Assembly (NCBI RefSeq): GCF_900111615.1
Contig: NZ_FOHU01000004.1
Coordinates: forward strand, 232,815-296,814
Origin: Natronincola peptidivorans
GTDB taxonomy: Bacteria > Bacillota > Clostridia > Peptostreptococcales > Natronincolaceae
Reading direction: 5' to 3'
Length of the DNA stretch: 64,000 nt
Within the stretch, counting starts at the first letter, position 1, and every line of letters begins with the position of its first letter. A model generated the notes under the pieces. The model was not told the DNA's origin and ran no database searches. It worked only from the letters and a program-made list of their open reading frames with translations. This document shows positions 1-9,400 of this stretch, one piece after another. A program made the translations under genes and the position numbers.

Positions 1-340
1 TTTTAAGAGCATTTCTTGGACATCCATCAAAGGGAGTGCCGTCAGGTCTGTAGACATCACATACCAATCTGGCTTCCTTGACTGGACCACTCCAGGGAAA
101 GACTGTAAAGGTTGATAGATCTGGCCGAAGATACATATCAGATTCTTCAATTCTTACAAATCCTTCTATGGAAGAACCATCAAACATGATTTCGTTATCT
201 AATGCTTTTTCTAATTCCTCAATGGTTATAGATACATTCTTCATTACTCCTAAAATATCAGTGAATTGTAAATGAATAAACTCTACTCCTAATTCCTCAG
301 CTTGCTTTAAAATGTCTTCCTTACTGTAATTTTTCTTCAT
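1..340 (-). CDS. glnA: Glutamine synthetase type I, N-terminal part (runs off the window)
   Basis: Translating the minus strand from the ATG at 338-340 gives 113 codons that read as the N-terminal beta-grasp domain of type I glutamine synthetase, including [11 protein letters not shown], the [12 protein letters not shown] stretch and ESDMYLRPD. The enzyme makes glutamine from glutamate, ammonia and ATP in the cytoplasm. The ATG is preceded by AAAGGAGG with good spacing. The C-terminal three quarters lie beyond base 1. The gene follows gatB in the same direction but has its own promoter at 485-513 and a leader with a terminator-like hairpin, so it is probably a separately regulated unit. Glutamine is an amide donor for the neighbouring GatCAB enzyme. 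Confidence 0.95.
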   Translation of the reverse strand, partial: MKKNYSKEDILKQAEELGVEFIHLQFTDILGVMKNVSITIEELEKALDNEIMFDGSSIEGFVRIEESDMYLRPDLSTFTVFPWSGPVKEARLVCDVYRPDGTPFDGCPRNALK

Positions 341-401
341 CTTAATGACCTCCTTTAATATTTTAAAATTATTCCTAAAGTGAAACAAAAAAATAAAAAA
401 A

Positions 402-456
402 GCGACCACAACAGAAGGAATAAAAAATTCCTTTTTGATGCGGACGCCTTTGCCCG
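402..456 (-). promoter_or_regulatory. glnA leader: hexaloop hairpin overlapping an intrinsic terminator
   Basis: In the glnA transcript a hairpin CGGGC-AAAGGC-GTCCG (441-456) has a six-base loop with A at position 1 and G at position 4, the signature of ANTAR-protein target hairpins. Its 3' arm overlaps the base of a larger hairpin (402-447) made of GCGTCCGCA/TGTGGTCGC with one U-U mismatch and an inner AAGGAAT/ATTCCTT stem, followed by TTTTTTTATTTTTTT. The two cannot form together, which is the logic of antitermination. Only one hexaloop is clear, whereas ANTAR targets usually have two. The terminator is well supported; the ANTAR reading is an inference. Confidence 0.6.
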
Positions 457-484
457 AAAATTAATATTTTTTTATATGCTAAAG

Positions 485-513
485 ATTATATGCTATATTT
501 ACCTAGAATGCAA
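485..513 (-). promoter_or_regulatory. Sigma-A type promoter of glnA
   Basis: On the minus strand TTGCAT (508-513) and a perfect TATAAT (485-490) are separated by exactly 17 bases. This lies directly after the gatB stop codon and about 150 bases before the glnA start, so the leader hairpins at 402-456 are inside the transcript. Confidence 0.75.
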
Positions 514-515
514 CC

Positions 516-1961
516 CTAAATTTGAAATTTTTTTAATTTTTTTTCAATAATCTCTTTTACTAGCTGTGGATTGGCTTTTCCCTTTGTAGCCTTCATGGTT
601 TGCCCCATAATATATCCCAAAGCCTGCCCTTTACCCTTATGAAAGTCCTCCACTGCCTGTGGATTTACCTTTAATATTTCCTCTGCTATTTTTTCTAATT
701 CCTCAGTATTGCTAATCTGACTTAATCCTTTTTCCTCCACCAGTTCCTCTGGTGTCTTTCCTGTTGAGACGATTTCATCAAATATTTCCCTACCAGCAGT
801 ACGGCTAATCACACCTTTTCCTATAAGCTCTATCAATTTCGCCAGATTGGAAGCCTTTATTGGTATTCCTTTTTCTTCTACATCTATATCCTTTAACACT
901 CTTAGCAGGTCTATTGTTATCCAGTTAGCAGCTTCTACAGCCTCTGTTCCATAGGAAAGAACTTCTTCAAAGTAATCCACTAATTCTTTTTCACCAATAA
1001 GGATATCTACCTGTTTTTCTTTTAGGCTATAGCTCTCCATGATTCTTTTCTTTCTTTCCGCTGGAAGCTCTGGCAAGTTTTTGACTGCTTTTTCTATGAA
1101 ATCTCTTTCAATAAAAATCGGCTTTAAATCAGGCTCTGGAAAATAGCGATAATCATGAGATTCTTCCTTAGAACGCATAGGAATGGTTTTCCCTTTAGCA
1201 GCATCCCATTTTCTTGTTTCCTGTTGGATTTTATATTCTTCCTTATACTGGTATAACTCCCTCTGTCTTTTTTCTTCTTTTTGTAATGCCTTTAATACTT
1301 CTTTAAAGGAGTTAAGATTTTTAATCTCCACCCTTGTATTCAGTTGGTCTGAACCTACCTCTCTAATAGAGATATTGGCATCACATCTCAAGGACCCCTG
1401 TTCCATTCTACAATCAGAAACCTCTCCATACTTCAGTATTCCTCTTAAAGCCTTTAGGAAAACTACTGCTTCCTCAGGAGATCTTAAATCCGGTTCTGTA
1501 ACAATTTCTATCAAAGGCACTCCAGTTCTATTATAATCCACCAAACTGATAGGTTCATCTTCTAAATGGATGAGTTTACCAGCGTCCTCCTCCATGTGTA
1601 TTCTTGTGATATTGATTCTTTTACTTTTTCCATCTAAATCTATATCTACATATCCCTTGCTGCAAATAGGTAGATCAAACTGAGAAATTTGATAGGCCTT
1701 AGGAAGATCTGGATAAAAATAGTTTTTTCTATCAAACTTGTTTACTGTATTTATGGTGCAATTCAAAGCCTTACCAGCCTTGACAGCAAGAGAAACAGCT
1801 TCTTCGTTTAAAACCGGCAGCGTACCGGGCATTCCAGTACAAATAGGACATGTGTTTTCATTAGGGGATTTTCCAAATGTGGTGGAGCAGGTGCAAAATA
1901 TTTTAGATTTTGTCTCTAGCTCAACATGTATTTCTAAACCTATTATCGTTTCAAAAGCCAT
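516..1961 (-). CDS. gatB: Aspartyl/glutamyl-tRNA amidotransferase subunit B
   Basis: GatB activates the side-chain carboxyl of Asp or Glu on misacylated tRNA and transfers ammonia delivered by GatA. The 481-residue protein has the family's usual length and begins FETIIGLEIHVEL, with the hallmark CPICTGMPG zinc-site motif near residue 40, KNYFYPDLPKAYQISQFD, and a C-terminal tRNA-binding tail domain ending in LGYIMGQTMKATKGKANP. The ATG at 1961 is preferred to the GTG three bases upstream because AAAGGAGG is seven bases from it. It starts two bases after the gatA stop codon and is the last gene of the aspS-gatC-gatA-gatB operon. Confidence 0.96.
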   Translation of the reverse strand: MAFETIIGLEIHVELETKSKIFCTCSTTFGKSPNENTCPICTGMPGTLPVLNEEAVSLAVKAGKALNCTINTVNKFDRKNYFYPDLPKAYQISQFDLPICSKGYVDIDLDGKSKRINITRIHMEEDAGKLIHLEDEPISLVDYNRTGVPLIEIVTEPDLRSPEEAVVFLKALRGILKYGEVSDCRMEQGSLRCDANISIREVGSDQLNTRVEIKNLNSFKEVLKALQKEEKRQRELYQYKEEYKIQQETRKWDAAKGKTIPMRSKEESHDYRYFPEPDLKPIFIERDFIEKAVKNLPELPAERKKRIMESYSLKEKQVDILIGEKELVDYFEEVLSYGTEAVEAANWITIDLLRVLKDIDVEEKGIPIKASNLAKLIELIGKGVISRTAGREIFDEIVSTGKTPEELVEEKGLSQISNTEELEKIAEEILKVNPQAVEDFHKGKGQALGYIMGQTMKATKGKANPQLVKEIIEKKLKKFQI

Positions 1962-1963
1962 CA

Positions 1964-3436
1964 CTACACCTCCTTTAGGGCTGGAATTGTAGTATCAATC
2001 TCCAGCTGCTGCTCTAAATGATAGGCAGCCTTTAACAGTTGATTTTCTTGATAGGGCTTTCCTATCAGCTGTAACCCAATAGGCAGCTTTGTGTTGCTAA
2101 ACCCACAAGGTATAGATATCGCCGGTAAGCCTGCAATATTGATACTGACGGTATAGATATCCGCCAAATACATTTCTAAGGGGTCCTCCATTTTTTCTCC
2201 AATACCAAATGGTAGTATTGGTGAAGTGGGGCTCAGTATTACATCATAGTTTTCAAATGCCTTAGAAAAGCTATCCTTGATCTTTCTGCGAAGCATCATG
2301 GCCTTATTGTAATAGGCATCATAGTATCCTGAGGATAAAACATAGGTCCCCATCATAATCCTACGTTTCACCTCTTTCCCAAAGGCTTCCGTACGACTAT
2401 TTACCATCAGTTCGTTAATTCCCTCAAATATCTCAGAACGATATCCATAACGAACACCATCATATCTAGCTAGATTTGCACTGGCTTCTGCAGAGGAAAT
2501 AATATAATAGGCTGAGAGGGCGGTATCCATGATGGGTAAAGAAAATTCCTCTAGCTCTGCCCCCATCTCTTCTAAGAGTTTCATTGATTTGTCTATAGCT
2601 TTTGCTATTTCTCCATGTAAACCTTTTTGAAAAAACTCCTTGGGCACCCCTACTTTCAATCCTTTTATATTACCTTTAATTTCTTCTAAATAATTTTCAG
2701 CACTTCTTTCCTTATAACTAGTGGCATCCATAGAATCTGGTCCTTGTATTGCCTGCAGGCTTAAGGCACAATCCTCCACAGTTTTTGTTAAGGGTCCTAT
2801 TTGGTCTAAGGAAGAAGCAAAAGCAATCAATCCGTATCTGGATACCAATCCATAGGTTGGTTTCAGTCCAACCACTCCGCAAAAGGAGGCCGGCTGCCTT
2901 ATAGATCCCCCCGTATCAGAACCAATGGCTAAAGGTGCAAAGCCTGCCGCCACCGCTGCTGCAGAGCCTCCAGAAGATCCTCCCGGTACCTTTCCTGTAT
3001 CCCAAGGATTTTTTGTAGTGGCAAAAGCAGAGTTTTCAGTGGAAGAACCCATGGCAAACTCATCCATGTTGGTTTTCCCAATAATAATAGCACCTGCTTC
3101 CTTCAGTTTTTTTATCAGGGTTGCATCATACGGGGGTATAAAATCCTCCAGCATTTTTGATCCACAGGTGGTTCTTAATCCCTTGGTGCAGATGTTATCC
3201 TTCACTGCAACTGGGATGCCCTCCAAAAGTCCTGCAGTTTCCTTCTTTTGTATCTTCTCAGCTACGTCCTTTGCCTGCAGTAGAGCATCCTCTTCATTTA
3301 GGTGGATAAAAGCTTGGATGCCTTTATCTAATTCTTTGATCCTCTCTAAGTAAGCCTTTGTTATTTCTGTAGGAGAGAATTTTCCTTCCCTGTAGCCTTG
3401 TTGTATATCTTGTATTTTAAATCCTGCTATTTCCAT
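1964..3436 (-). CDS. gatA: Aspartyl/glutamyl-tRNA amidotransferase subunit A
   Basis: GatA is the glutaminase (amidase-signature) subunit that releases ammonia from glutamine and channels it to GatB. The 490-residue protein carries the amidase signature with the catalytic Lys in VAVKDNI (about residue 78) and the Ser-cisSer pair in GGSSGGSAAAVAAG and GSDTGGSIRQPA. Length is normal. ATAGGAGGGATAAC precedes the ATG. It starts ten bases after gatC ends. Together with GatC, GatB and the upstream AspRS it forms the transamidosome-type pathway for Asn-tRNA(Asn) and, with a non-discriminating GluRS elsewhere, Gln-tRNA(Gln). Confidence 0.97.
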   Translation of the reverse strand: MEIAGFKIQDIQQGYREGKFSPTEITKAYLERIKELDKGIQAFIHLNEEDALLQAKDVAEKIQKKETAGLLEGIPVAVKDNICTKGLRTTCGSKMLEDFIPPYDATLIKKLKEAGAIIIGKTNMDEFAMGSSTENSAFATTKNPWDTGKVPGGSSGGSAAAVAAGFAPLAIGSDTGGSIRQPASFCGVVGLKPTYGLVSRYGLIAFASSLDQIGPLTKTVEDCALSLQAIQGPDSMDATSYKERSAENYLEEIKGNIKGLKVGVPKEFFQKGLHGEIAKAIDKSMKLLEEMGAELEEFSLPIMDTALSAYYIISSAEASANLARYDGVRYGYRSEIFEGINELMVNSRTEAFGKEVKRRIMMGTYVLSSGYYDAYYNKAMMLRRKIKDSFSKAFENYDVILSPTSPILPFGIGEKMEDPLEMYLADIYTVSINIAGLPAISIPCGFSNTKLPIGLQLIGKPYQENQLLKAAYHLEQQLEIDTTIPALKEV

Positions 3437-3446
3437 GTTATCCCTC

Positions 3447-3731
3447 CTATTCTACAATCTTTGGAAGCTCTATATAGCCTTCCCTCATGCCCTTTACATT
3501 TTGAAATAATGCTTCCTTCTCTTCAAAGTATTTCTCTTCATCCTTTCTCAAGGTGGATGTAGGTTTTTCCAATTGACCCTTTTCTATTTCTGTGTAATCT
3601 TCCTTGTTGATATTTTCGAAATGAGCCAGGATACTGTCAAATTCTTTGGCAAAGACAGCTGCCTCCTCTTCCTGAAATTTTAATTTAGCTAGTTTAGCAA
3701 TGTATTGAATCTCTTCAATGGTTACCTTCAT
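3447..3731 (-). CDS. gatC: Aspartyl/glutamyl-tRNA amidotransferase subunit C
   Basis: GatC is the small wrapping subunit that stabilises the GatA-GatB contact. The 94-residue product begins MKVTIEEIQYIAKLAKL and ends with the typical REGYIELPKIVE tail, both diagnostic of the family. The ATG at 3729-3731 lies eight bases from AGGAGG; a TTG two codons upstream is too close to that site to be the start. It follows the AspRS gene by 12 bases in the same operon. Confidence 0.93.
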   Translation of the reverse strand: MKVTIEEIQYIAKLAKLKFQEEEAAVFAKEFDSILAHFENINKEDYTEIEKGQLEKPTSTLRKDEEKYFEEKEALFQNVKGMREGYIELPKIVE

Positions 3732-3743
3732 TCTCAATCCCTC

Positions 3744-5036
3744 CTATGGTATCATTCTGTTCATGTCCCTTGGTAATAAAGTAGCAGCCCTTATGTTCTC
3801 TAACTCCAACAGCTTCATAGTAAGTCTCTCCAGTCCTATAGCAAAACCGCCATGGGGAGGCATTCCATATCGAAAGCTGTCTAAGTAAAACCCGAAATCT
3901 TCAGGATTTAGTTGAAATCTAATCATATTATCCCTCAGCATTTCATAGTCATGTATTCTTTGACCTCCAGTAGTGATCTCTAATCCTTTGTAAATCAAGT
4001 CAAAGCTTCTGGTAGCTCCCTCACACTGCTGGTCTGGCATGGTGTATACTGGTCTTTTGGATGCTGGATACTTTGTAAGAAACACAAAATCGCTTTTATA
4101 TTCCTCTTGGATATATTGAGAGAATAAGATTTCTCCTTCTGCATCGATATTACCAGCTGGAGACTTTTTGTCGTACTCTTCTAGTAGAATTCTCTGTGCT
4201 TCAGCTAATGGGATTTTAGGTATTTCTTTTATTTCTGGCAAGGTAATGCCATACATCTCCAGTTCCTTTCCACAGGTTTCCTTCAAGTGTTGAATAAGGT
4301 CCTTTAGAAAGCCTGTTTCCAGTTCCATCAAATCATTTTCATCCTTTATGAAGGCAGTTTCAATATCTAAGCTGACATATTCATTTAGATGCCGCCATGT
4401 ATTATGCAGCTCGGCTCTATAGGCATGCCCCACTTCAAATACTGATTCAAATCCCGCCCCTGCCATCATTTGCTTGTAAAACTGAGGACTTTGTGCTAAA
4501 AAGGCTCTCCGGTCAAAATAGTTGACTGTAAACATCTCTGAGCCTCCCTCAGTTCCTGAGGCAATAATCTTTGGGGTATGTATTTCATGAAACCCCTCTC
4601 CTTTGAAATACTGCTTAAAGGCCGCCACAATTTCCTCCTGCACTTTAAAAACTGCTCTTCTATCCGGCCTCCTTAAGCTAATATAGCGATAATCCAGCTC
4701 TGTCTCCAAGGTAGCCTTGACTTTTTTTTCATTGATACTGAAGGGTAATAAATCATAATAGGTTTTCCCTATAATTTCTATTTCCTTCACTTGTATTTCT
4801 ATGCCCCCAGGAGCTTTTTCATTTTTTACCGGTACGCCCTTTACTTCTACAGACATTTCCAGTTTTAGTTGACTCAGAATTTCTTCTTCCTCCATCACCA
4901 GCTGTACAACCCCTGTCTTATCTCTTAGGAAAACAAAGGCAAATTTACCAAAGCTTTTAATTTTATGAATCCATCCTCTTAACAAAACTAAACTATCCAT
5001 TCCTTCAACTAGTTCATCTACCAATATCCTTTTCAT
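3744..5036 (-). CDS. aspS: Archaeal-type (probably non-discriminating) aspartyl-tRNA synthetase
   Basis: A 430-residue class IIb synthetase with an N-terminal OB-fold anticodon-binding domain (residues about 1-100) and the catalytic core: motif 2 region YFDRRAFLAQSPQFYKQ, then GLEITTGGQRIHDYE and the GMPPHGGFAIGLERL motif 3. Length and these motifs match the archaeal/AspRS2 type, not the 590-residue bacterial AspRS with its GAD insertion. Such enzymes often charge both tRNA(Asp) and tRNA(Asn), giving Asp-tRNA(Asn) for GatCAB, whose genes follow directly. The ATG at 5036 has AAGGAG upstream; the longer frame reaching 5096 reads through the T-box terminator. Relaxed specificity is inferred from context. 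The T-box specifier AAC supports a role in Asn-tRNA supply. Confidence 0.9.
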   Translation of the reverse strand: MKRILVDELVEGMDSLVLLRGWIHKIKSFGKFAFVFLRDKTGVVQLVMEEEEILSQLKLEMSVEVKGVPVKNEKAPGGIEIQVKEIEIIGKTYYDLLPFSINEKKVKATLETELDYRYISLRRPDRRAVFKVQEEIVAAFKQYFKGEGFHEIHTPKIIASGTEGGSEMFTVNYFDRRAFLAQSPQFYKQMMAGAGFESVFEVGHAYRAELHNTWRHLNEYVSLDIETAFIKDENDLMELETGFLKDLIQHLKETCGKELEMYGITLPEIKEIPKIPLAEAQRILLEEYDKKSPAGNIDAEGEILFSQYIQEEYKSDFVFLTKYPASKRPVYTMPDQQCEGATRSFDLIYKGLEITTGGQRIHDYEMLRDNMIRFQLNPEDFGFYLDSFRYGMPPHGGFAIGLERLTMKLLELENIRAATLLPRDMNRMIP

Positions 5037-5086
5037 CTTTGCCACTCCTTTTCTTAAAAATTGAAAATAAAAAAGAAAAATAAAAA

Positions 5087-5385
5087 AACCCTTCATCTCC
5101 TATACAAGGGACGAAAGGTTATCTCGCGGTACCACCCAAATTAACTAATAAATTAGTTCAGCTCCATCAACACGGAATAAATCATTGTTTACTCGATGCT
5201 GTCCAAGGGTTAACGGTTTGGTGCCGTCTAAGTCTACTTTCCCAATGGGATTTCGGTTAGAAACTCAAAGATGTTTTTCAATATGGTCTTCATATTGGTC
5301 TCTCACCATCACCAACTCGCTTTAACTATCACACATATCTACTCTTCTTATCATCGTCTTTGTAATTTTAATTTTCGCAATTATT
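5087..5385 (-). promoter_or_regulatory. T-box riboswitch of the aspS-gatCAB operon
   Basis: The minus-strand leader contains the T-box core GGGTGGTACCGCG (5125-5137), whose antiterminator competes with a GC-poor terminator (5087-5120, AACCTTTCGTC paired with GATGAAGGGTT, then TTTTTTT). Stem I features are visible: AGCGAG before TTGGT-GATGGTGAGAG-ACCAA (AG-bulge and distal loop) and AGAGTAG on the left of the specifier loop. The right side reads CTAACCGAA, giving an Asn specifier AAC at 5256-5258 with GAA (Glu) immediately after one base. Stem III is ACGG...CCGT. Uncharged tRNA should turn the operon on. The specifier assignment is manual. Confidence 0.93.
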
Positions 5386-5407
5386 GTTAAATTTATTATT
5401 GAAACAT

Positions 5408-5436
5408 ATTATATTTTTTATACATAAAGCTGTCAA
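5408..5436 (-). promoter_or_regulatory. Sigma-A promoter of the aspS-gatCAB operon
   Basis: A consensus TTGACA (5431-5436) and TATAAT (5408-5413) are separated by 17 bases on the minus strand, about 20 bases before the T-box stem I. This is as close to consensus as any promoter in the window. Confidence 0.9.
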
Positions 5437-5470
5437 GTCTTTTTTTGTAATTTTTTTATTTTTATATAAA

Positions 5471-5501
5471 AATAATCCCCAGCTCTATGCTGGGGATTAT
5501 T
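5471..5501 (-). terminator. Intrinsic terminator of the secreted protein gene
   Basis: A perfect 13-bp stem, AATAATCCCCAGC paired with GCTGGGGATTATT around a five-base loop, is followed on the minus strand by TTTATAT. It sits ten bases after the stop codon of the 5511-6335 gene and upstream of the aspS promoter. Confidence 0.9.
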
Positions 5502-5510
5502 TCATTATTA

Positions 5511-6335
5511 CTATTTTTCTGCAGCTCTTATAACTACATTATTTTCTACTTGGATAACCACTATACTTCCCACTCCAAGCTTAGATAAATCAACATCCCT
5601 TTTTACATTGAATTCTCTATCCTCATTATTGATTCGCAGTGTAATGGTAGGATTAGTACCCGTGTATTTTGAGATTAGCCTTCCTTCATATCTAGTTATT
5701 TTATTCACTGCCTTTATCTCAGAAATAACACCTTCCTTTACCTTCACATCCACCTTCATCCCTACTTCTATATCTCTCCATTCTTTTTTGATTCCATTGA
5801 TTTCTATAACAGCATCTTGATGTACCTCATATAAAGCTTCCCTATTGTTATGTTGCAGAGTTATTTCTCTTCTTCGATAATCTATGGTTTTCACCACTGC
5901 TTCTCTAATAATGCTTTCTCTTTCACCAATACTTTTTCCTGTTATCTCTATCACTGTATTTTCCTTATTCAGCTTTAAATAAACCTCATCCTTTACCCTT
6001 AGATCCTCAAACTTACTAGTTTTTTCATCTAATTCTATTTTTGCATCCTTATCTACTAATAAGTATAGATAAGCAGTCCCTTCTTCTATCATAATCCTTC
6101 TGTTATTTACATCTATCCTTTCTATTGTAGCACTATAGCCTTTGCTGATGATCTCTTGATCTTCCTCTTGGTCTTTATCTTCTTCTACTATTATCCCATC
6201 TAGAAATCTTTTTTGTATCCCTGGAGGTAGACCTCCTTTTTTTGCTAAACCCGGTGGCACAAAAGCTGCTGCTGCAGATAAACTAAAGCTCAATACCATC
6301 AGTAATACCAACATACTTGCTAGTTTTCTTTTCAT
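5511..6335 (-). CDS. Secreted protein with repeated DUF5666-like beta domains, function unknown
   Basis: The 274-residue product begins with a clear signal peptide (MKRKLASMLVLLMVLSFSLSAAAAF), followed by a Pro/Gly/Lys-rich linker (VPPGLAKKGGLPPG) and an acidic stretch EEDKDQEEDQE. The rest consists of about three similar beta-rich units, each of the pattern 'idy..r.itl...n....y.v..da.i...g....w.di..G..v.v', resembling DUF5666-type OB-like repeats. It is probably exported and either cell-wall associated or released. It is a single-gene unit with AAGGAGG before the ATG and a terminator after. No enzyme motif is visible, so a binding or structural role is only a guess. Confidence 0.75.
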   Translation of the reverse strand: MKRKLASMLVLLMVLSFSLSAAAAFVPPGLAKKGGLPPGIQKRFLDGIIVEEDKDQEEDQEIISKGYSATIERIDVNNRRIMIEEGTAYLYLLVDKDAKIELDEKTSKFEDLRVKDEVYLKLNKENTVIEITGKSIGERESIIREAVVKTIDYRRREITLQHNNREALYEVHQDAVIEINGIKKEWRDIEVGMKVDVKVKEGVISEIKAVNKITRYEGRLISKYTGTNPTITLRINNEDREFNVKRDVDLSKLGVGSIVVIQVENNVVIRAAEK

Positions 6336-6411
6336 TAATTATAACCTCCTTGATATGTTCTATCATAGTATTACGTAAATAATGGTATTTTTTGGGTAGG
6401 TCTTTGAAAAA

Positions 6412-6448
6412 AATAGCAGACTAGTCACCAATGGACTACTCTGCTATT
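6412..6448 (-). terminator. Intrinsic terminator of gltB
   Basis: AATAGCAGAGTAGTC pairs with GACTAGTCTGCTATT (one mismatch) around a seven-base loop, followed by TTTTTTTC on the minus strand, starting three bases after the gltB stop codon. Confidence 0.9.
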
Positions 6449-6451
6449 CTC

Positions 6452-9400
6452 TTATGCTGTATTTAAATCTTTCTTTTTGAGTATTTCTCTATAAGCTGGA
6501 GAGCTTATCTTGTAAATCATTTTTACATATTCATTCCAACGGTCTAATATCTTTTTAGCTTTTTTGCTATTGGTATAACCATAATGCTTTTTAATTAAAT
6601 CCTTTAAAATACTTATATCCTCATTATCAGCTAATGCTTGTATATCTACTCTCTCTTGATTAACCTTATTTATTAAATCATTTTTTTCACCTAAGACATA
6701 AGCAATACCGCCACTCATTCCAGCAGCAAAGTTCTTACCAGTTTTTCCTAAAATCACTACAATTCCATCGGTCATATACTGGCATCCATGGTTCCCAATT
6801 CCCTCCACAACTGCTGTAGCACCACTGTTTCTTACAGCAAACCTTTCTCCAGCAATACCAGAAATATATGCTTCTCCTGAGGTAGCTCCATAAAGCAGTG
6901 TATTACCAGCTATAACATTTTCACTAGCATCTAGGGTGCTGTCCTTTGGTGGGGTTACAATGATTTTACCACCGGATAATCCTTTTCCTAGATAATCATT
7001 TGCATCCCCTTCAAGATGCAGCGTTAAACCATTTGCTGCAAAGGCTCCAAAGCTTTGGCCTGCTGAGCCTTCGAATTTGAATTGTATGGTATCCTCCGTT
7101 AATCCCTTTTCCCCATATTGTTTTGCAATCATTCCACTTAGCATAGTGCCCACTGCACGATCAGTATTATATATGGGGAAGGTGCTTTTTATAGAAACAC
7201 GCTTTGTTATAGCTTCCTTTGCAGCTACTATTAGATGCTTATCCAACACATTGTCCGTTGGATGATGCTGCTTCATGGTACATCTACCCTCAATTCTCGA
7301 AGGAAGCTCAGGTCTATAAATAATGGTGCTGAGATCTAAGTCTTTTGCTTTGTGGTTTTGTAGCTCTTTAATCTCAAGCATATCTACTCTACCTATCATT
7401 TCCTCCATTTTTTTAAAGCCTAGCTCCGCCATAATTTCTCTTACCTCTTGGGCTACAAAGGTAAAATAGTTAATAATATCCTCTGGTTTTCCTTTAAACT
7501 TCTGTCTCAGCCTAGGATCTTGTGTAGCTATGCCTACTGGACATTGATTTAAATGACATTTTCTACACATAATACATCCACTGGCAATTAAAGCAGCTGT
7601 AGAAAAACCATACTCTTCAGCTCCCAAGAAGGCAGCTACTACCACATCTCTTCCTGTTGTCATCTTTCCATCCACCTGCAGGGTAACACGGCTTCTTAGA
7701 TTGTTTAATAGCAATGTTTGTTGGGTTTCTGCCAGCCCTAGCTCCCAAGGGATGCCTGCATACTTCATGGAGCTGATAGGTGCTGCACCTGTTCCACCAT
7801 CGCCGCCACTAATAAGGACAGTATCGGCATAGCCTTTTACTACTCCAGCGGCAATGGTCCCTATCCCAGCCTCTGCTACAAGCTTCACGCTAATGGCAGC
7901 ATCTTCATTAGCATTCTTCAGATCGAAAATAAGCTGTGCTAAATCCTCTATGGAATAGATATCGTGATGAGGCGGAGGAGAAATCAGGTCAATTCCTGGT
8001 AAGGAATGACGTACAGTAGCAATTTCTTCTGTTACCTTATTTCCTGGTAAGTGCCCTCCTTCTCCTGGCTTTGCACCTTGCCCCATCTTGATTTGAATTT
8101 CTTCACAGTTGACAAGATAATCTGTTGTAACCCCAAACCTTCCTGAAGCTATTTGTTTTACTGCACTTTTTCGGACATTGCCATTGATATCAGAGTAATA
8201 TCTTCTAGCATCCTCGCCGCCTTCTCCACTATTACTTTTCCCTCCCAATCTGTTCATAGCTATTGCCATTGTTTCATGAGATTCTCTGCTAATAGATCCA
8301 AAGGAAATAGCGCCAGTAGTAAATCTTTTTAAGATTTCTTCAAGGGGCTCAACCTCATTAATACTAATAGCTGCTCTATTTTTAAATTTTAATAGACTTC
8401 GAATATTTGTAAACCGTTCTCCATCTCCGTTTATATCTTCAACAAAAGCTCTATAGGCACTTTCATTTTTTGTTCTACATGCTCTTTGAAGGGTTTCCAT
8501 TCTTTTAGGAGTAATAATATGCTGTTCTCCTCCCTCTCTCCAAAAGAACTCTCCCCCTGGATCTAATTTCTCTTTAATAGTTTGAAACCCATTATTACCA
8601 CAGGTATGACGCATTACCACTTCTTTTGCTATAATATCCAATCCTATACCTGATAATCTACAGGGGGTACCTGTAAAATATTCTTCAATTATTTTTCCCT
8701 GTATTCCCAAAACTTCAAAAATTTGTGCACCATGGTAGCTTTGCAGGGTGGAAATCCCCATCTTCGAAATTATTTTTAATAACCCATGTTTAATAGCATC
8801 ACAATAATTGTTATAGGCTTCCTCTACCTCTATGTCTTGAAGGTTTTTTCCTTCCTTTACCATATGCCAAATAGACTCAAAGGCCATGTAAGGATTAATA
8901 GCTTTTGCACCATATCCTACTAATAAAGCCATATGCATGACATCTCTTGCATCTCCACATTCCATAATAATATCTACTTGCGTTCTCATTTTCTCCCTAA
9001 TCAAGTAATGATGCAATGCGCCCAAGGCCAATAGACTTGGAATAGGTGCATTGTACCAGTCAATGTTTCTATCACTTAAAATTAAAATGTTATATCCTTG
9101 TTTGATGTTTTCTACTGCCCGTTTGCAAAGATAATCCAAAGCTTCCTTAAGACCATTTTCCCCTTTATCAATTTCAAAGGTGATAGGTAAGGTAACTGCT
9201 TTAAAATCTTCATTATGCATATGTCTAAGCTTTTCTAAATCACGATTTTTTAAGACAGGCTGCTCTAGTTGGATAAAAGGCTTTTTCCTTTTTATTTCTA
9301 CCTCATCCAATAATTGTCCATATCTGCCAATAAACTGAATCAAGGACATGACTGATTTTTCTCTAATAGGATCAATAGGTGGATTGGTAACCTGGGCAAA

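Noticed and set aside
78..275. A 65-codon plus-strand frame near the left edge
   Set aside because: It is antisense to the clearly recognisable glnA N-terminus.
5037..5096. N-terminal extension of the AspRS frame
   Set aside because: The extra 20 codons run through the T-box terminator and lack a ribosome binding site. The internal ATG has one.
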